Assembly: GCA_036873755.1 (NCBI GenBank)
Contig: JAVTVY010018846.1
Location: 19,233-83,232, forward strand
From: Hanleya hanleyi
Lineage: Eukaryota; Mollusca; Polyplacophora; Lepidopleurida; Hanleyidae
Length of the DNA: 64,000 nt
Reading direction: 5' to 3'
Shown here: positions 61,881-64,000 of the stretch, piece by piece
Layout of the letters: every line of letters begins with the position of its first letter
How positions within the stretch are numbered: the first letter of the stretch is position 1
Translations under genes and position numbers: made by a program
The notes under the pieces: model-generated
What the model saw: the letters and a program-made list of their open reading frames with translations, nothing else
Told to the model about the DNA's origin: nothing
The model's database searches: none

Positions 61881-64000
61881 AAGGATTTTGGTGATACTTT
61901 GGAATAAATTTAGTATTTTTGTCTACTGTGTAAAGTTTCAATGCTGTCCGATAAACAATCTAGCCTCAGAAATACGGAAATAGCCGAACGTGAGATTGGT
62001 TCGATAAATTGTCCCAACCTGTAACCATCTCGGTCATCTATACGCGGTAAGACTGCCCCTGGGATCGTGTGTATCCATTTACGGCCTACTTTCGGCAACT
62101 GTAGGAGGGAATTTCCAGAAATCAATACCACGTGATTTCGTCAGCCAATCAGCAAAAGTCTACCGATGTAACCCGCCATTTTCGAATCATGTGATGTCCT
62201 ACTTGTTTAAAATAACAGATCTACCACACCTCTTGTATGATACGAAAGTTATTCATACCTATATATTTTGTAAGCCCAGGAAATATCTGTTTCAGAAGTG
62301 GAATGAATACCTGTAATTCATCAGATTTCTCGAGTCGGGTCTCCGCCGGATGAAGGCCGAACGGAATCCGGCAAAACACCGGATATCGCTCCGCGATAAT
62401 GGAGACACACGATTCGCAAGCCATCTTACGGATGGCGAAGGGTACGCAAATGAAATCGTCCGAGACATATCGCCGAAAATGTCTACGATATATCATCCGG
62501 GACAGACAGTACACCTGAAGTCACTGTTTAGTAACTGGTGTAAGTATGGTAAATATGGATAACTGTTCCTACTCTTCCAAGAAAGGATCACTAAGCTAAT
62601 ATTTTTTATAAGTCTGACAACTGCAGGTAGAAAATAGCCCAGTTATCATCGATTAACAATATTTCCTATATGTTAAAAAGATAGCAAAGGCAACCTGATT
62701 AAAGAACCAGAGCTCATGTGCTCAGCCGCACGTCAGTGCAGCCATTCCTCTACTATCGGGGCAGGATAGTATTGTCTAAGGATTAACTTGAATTATAGTG
62801 CAAACCCGAGACTGAATGATCATTTCAGCATGTATATCATTGCAGTGATCGTCATTGTTATGAGACATTTTGGCATAAATCAAAGTTCGGTTGTTACAAT
62901 GTTATACTGCTCAGATGCTCCCAGAGAGTGCCAATTTACCATCAAGTTTTAAAAAAAATTCTTAAGCTGCGAGGGGGATACCCCCCTCTCACACTCTCCC
63001 CCTCTCAAGCCCCCCCACCCCCAAACCTGACAACTTGTCTACGCCCTTGTTGTGTGATAACAATACTGAGATAGGAAATCTCGTAGAAGGGTTCCGTTTT
63101 ACGACTCGATTTTTGACCTTGATATAGTTCACTGATCATGAGTTAAATGACGTTTGGTGCCCCATTGTAAACCCAATGCAAGCCCAACGTGACCGACTAA
63201 ACGAAGTTAGTCGGTCTCCGACAGTTATAAATTATGTGACTCACTGACCAAGCTGACGAAGAGCAGAATGGCAAACCACCAAGATAAGCCAAGTTTCATT
63301 GGTTGGTTTTCAATACAATGACATTACATTTTCAATACATTGAAATTTGGGACTCATGATTGGCTGATTTTCGATGCATTGACATTTGAGGCTTGTGATT
63401 GGTTGATTTTCATTGCATTGAAATTAAAATTTCAGTACGTTGGTATTTGTTCAACGCAATGAATTTTGGCAGGAATGACCTACCATACTCTCGCGCCTGC
63501 GATCTCGGTAGATCGTAGAGAACTGATTTTTGGAGATATGTAATATAGAGATGAAGGAGACTGAGAATTCTTTGCGTATGGGCTACACATATATTACATT
63601 TTCCCACACATTTAAAATATTCGTAAATGTTTACGAATTTCATCCGAATGTATTGTAAATGTATTGTGTTTGTATGGCAAACGCTTTTGGCAACATATAT
63701 ATCATTGATTTTTCCACAAATGTATGTCATCTCGCACACAGTATTGATAAATTCTTCTGTGACAACTCTATACCCAAATTTATACTCTTATAGTTTTCCC
63801 TCATAACAACAATAAAATATGAAGTATGTTATGTTATGTTATAATTATCCCACATAAAACGGGTTTTTTGGAATATGGCAATATATTCTCACTAACATGC
63901 TCCAAAGACAATTGTCACGTTCGACTTTAGGCAGTGGACAAACACAGCTGGGGGAACGAATATCTTCCTCCATGGTCGATAACCTTTAATACGCACACAA
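61881..64000. other. No recognised gene to the end of the window
   Basis: 61881-62560 is relatively CpG-rich, with CCAATCAGC (62136-62144) and two short minus-strand frames (61910-62131, containing RKWIHTIPGAVLPRIDDRDG; 62221-62514, with MACESCVSIIAERYPVFC). They could be exons of a host gene, but I cannot place them in a family and see no clean splice pair. 62560-64000 is AT-rich with C-runs near 62980-63025 and a degenerate repeat (63285-63435). No RNA gene is seen. Confidence 0.4.
63285..63435. repeat. Degenerate ~55-bp tandem repeat
   Basis: ATTGGTTGGTTTTCAATACA, ATTGGCTGATTTTCGATGCATTGACATT and ATTGGTTGATTTTCATTGCATTGAAATT recur with TGTGATTGG-type joints. There are about three units, with no coding. 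Confidence 0.65.

Noticed and set aside
46760..61886. Target-site duplication for E2
   Set aside because: The six bases on the left (TAGGCG) and right (AAGGAT) differ, and shifting the ends by a few bases does not help. E2 boundaries rest on the shared tip and on the end of block homology only.

Overview
The window looks like nuclear DNA of a metazoan, most likely a mollusc and plausibly a vetigastropod such as an abalone or top shell. The signs are spliced-gene architecture (a large exon ending in CAG|GTAAGT), a somatomedin-B-type receptor ectodomain, TGAG/CTCA microsatellites, the element tail around 16485-16560 that resembles a repeat I know from abalone sequence, and the GGGGAGATAACTC motif common in molluscan repeats. 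Nothing bacterial is present. Several open frames begin with GTG and are not real starts. The taxon is an inference from these patterns.

Layout. 1-4491 is non-coding and repeat-rich: a TIR-bounded element (486-1754) with a LINE 3' end nested in it. 4492-20235 (copy A) and 26100-46765 (copy B) are two directly oriented copies of one ~15 kb block. They are either a recent segmental duplication or two haplotypes left uncollapsed in the assembly. Each copy holds one host exon on the minus strand (A 10425-11561, open; B 36401-37538, broken) coding a signal peptide and somatomedin-B-like ectodomain. Each exon ends in a minisatellite whose every unit repeats the exon/intron junction. The spacer 20236-26099 holds a decayed element (21370-22553), a 47-bp-arm hairpin and two head-to-tail remnants of a Penelope-like reverse transcriptase element.

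Copy B carries a clean 5.84 kb insertion, here called E1 (29890-35728), absent from copy A: ~250-280 bp terminal inverted repeats beginning AGTAGTATAG and a 6-bp target duplication ATAGTC. It carries three minus-strand genes: a C2H2-finger/packaging-type ATPase fusion (decayed), a 109-residue protein, and a C2H2-finger acidic protein. The last two have their own TATA boxes. The combination of 6-bp duplication, AG termini and an A32/FtsK-HerA-like ATPase recalls Polinton/Maverick elements, but no polymerase, integrase, protease or capsid gene is visible.

46766-61880 is a related, larger and nearly palindromic element, E2. Its mirror-image arms each carry, from the tip inward, an array of YY1-like sites, an array of ~150-bp units each with an NRF1-type palindrome, and the finger-protein gene with its 3' stem-loop, then converge on the ATPase gene at the centre. 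A complete, open CR1/L2-type LINE (50162-56045) has landed in the left arm exactly between the finger gene's TATA box and its start codon. Older fossils of the family lie at 21370-22553, 12850-13510/38815-39450 and 4820-9340/26440-29420, so this DNA has been colonised repeatedly by one lineage.

The main inference is that the finger protein and the ATPase are paralogous: both have an N-terminal C2H2 finger and the same C-terminal helical domain, differing in the middle (acidic linker versus ATPase). 61881-64000 shows no gene I can recognise.
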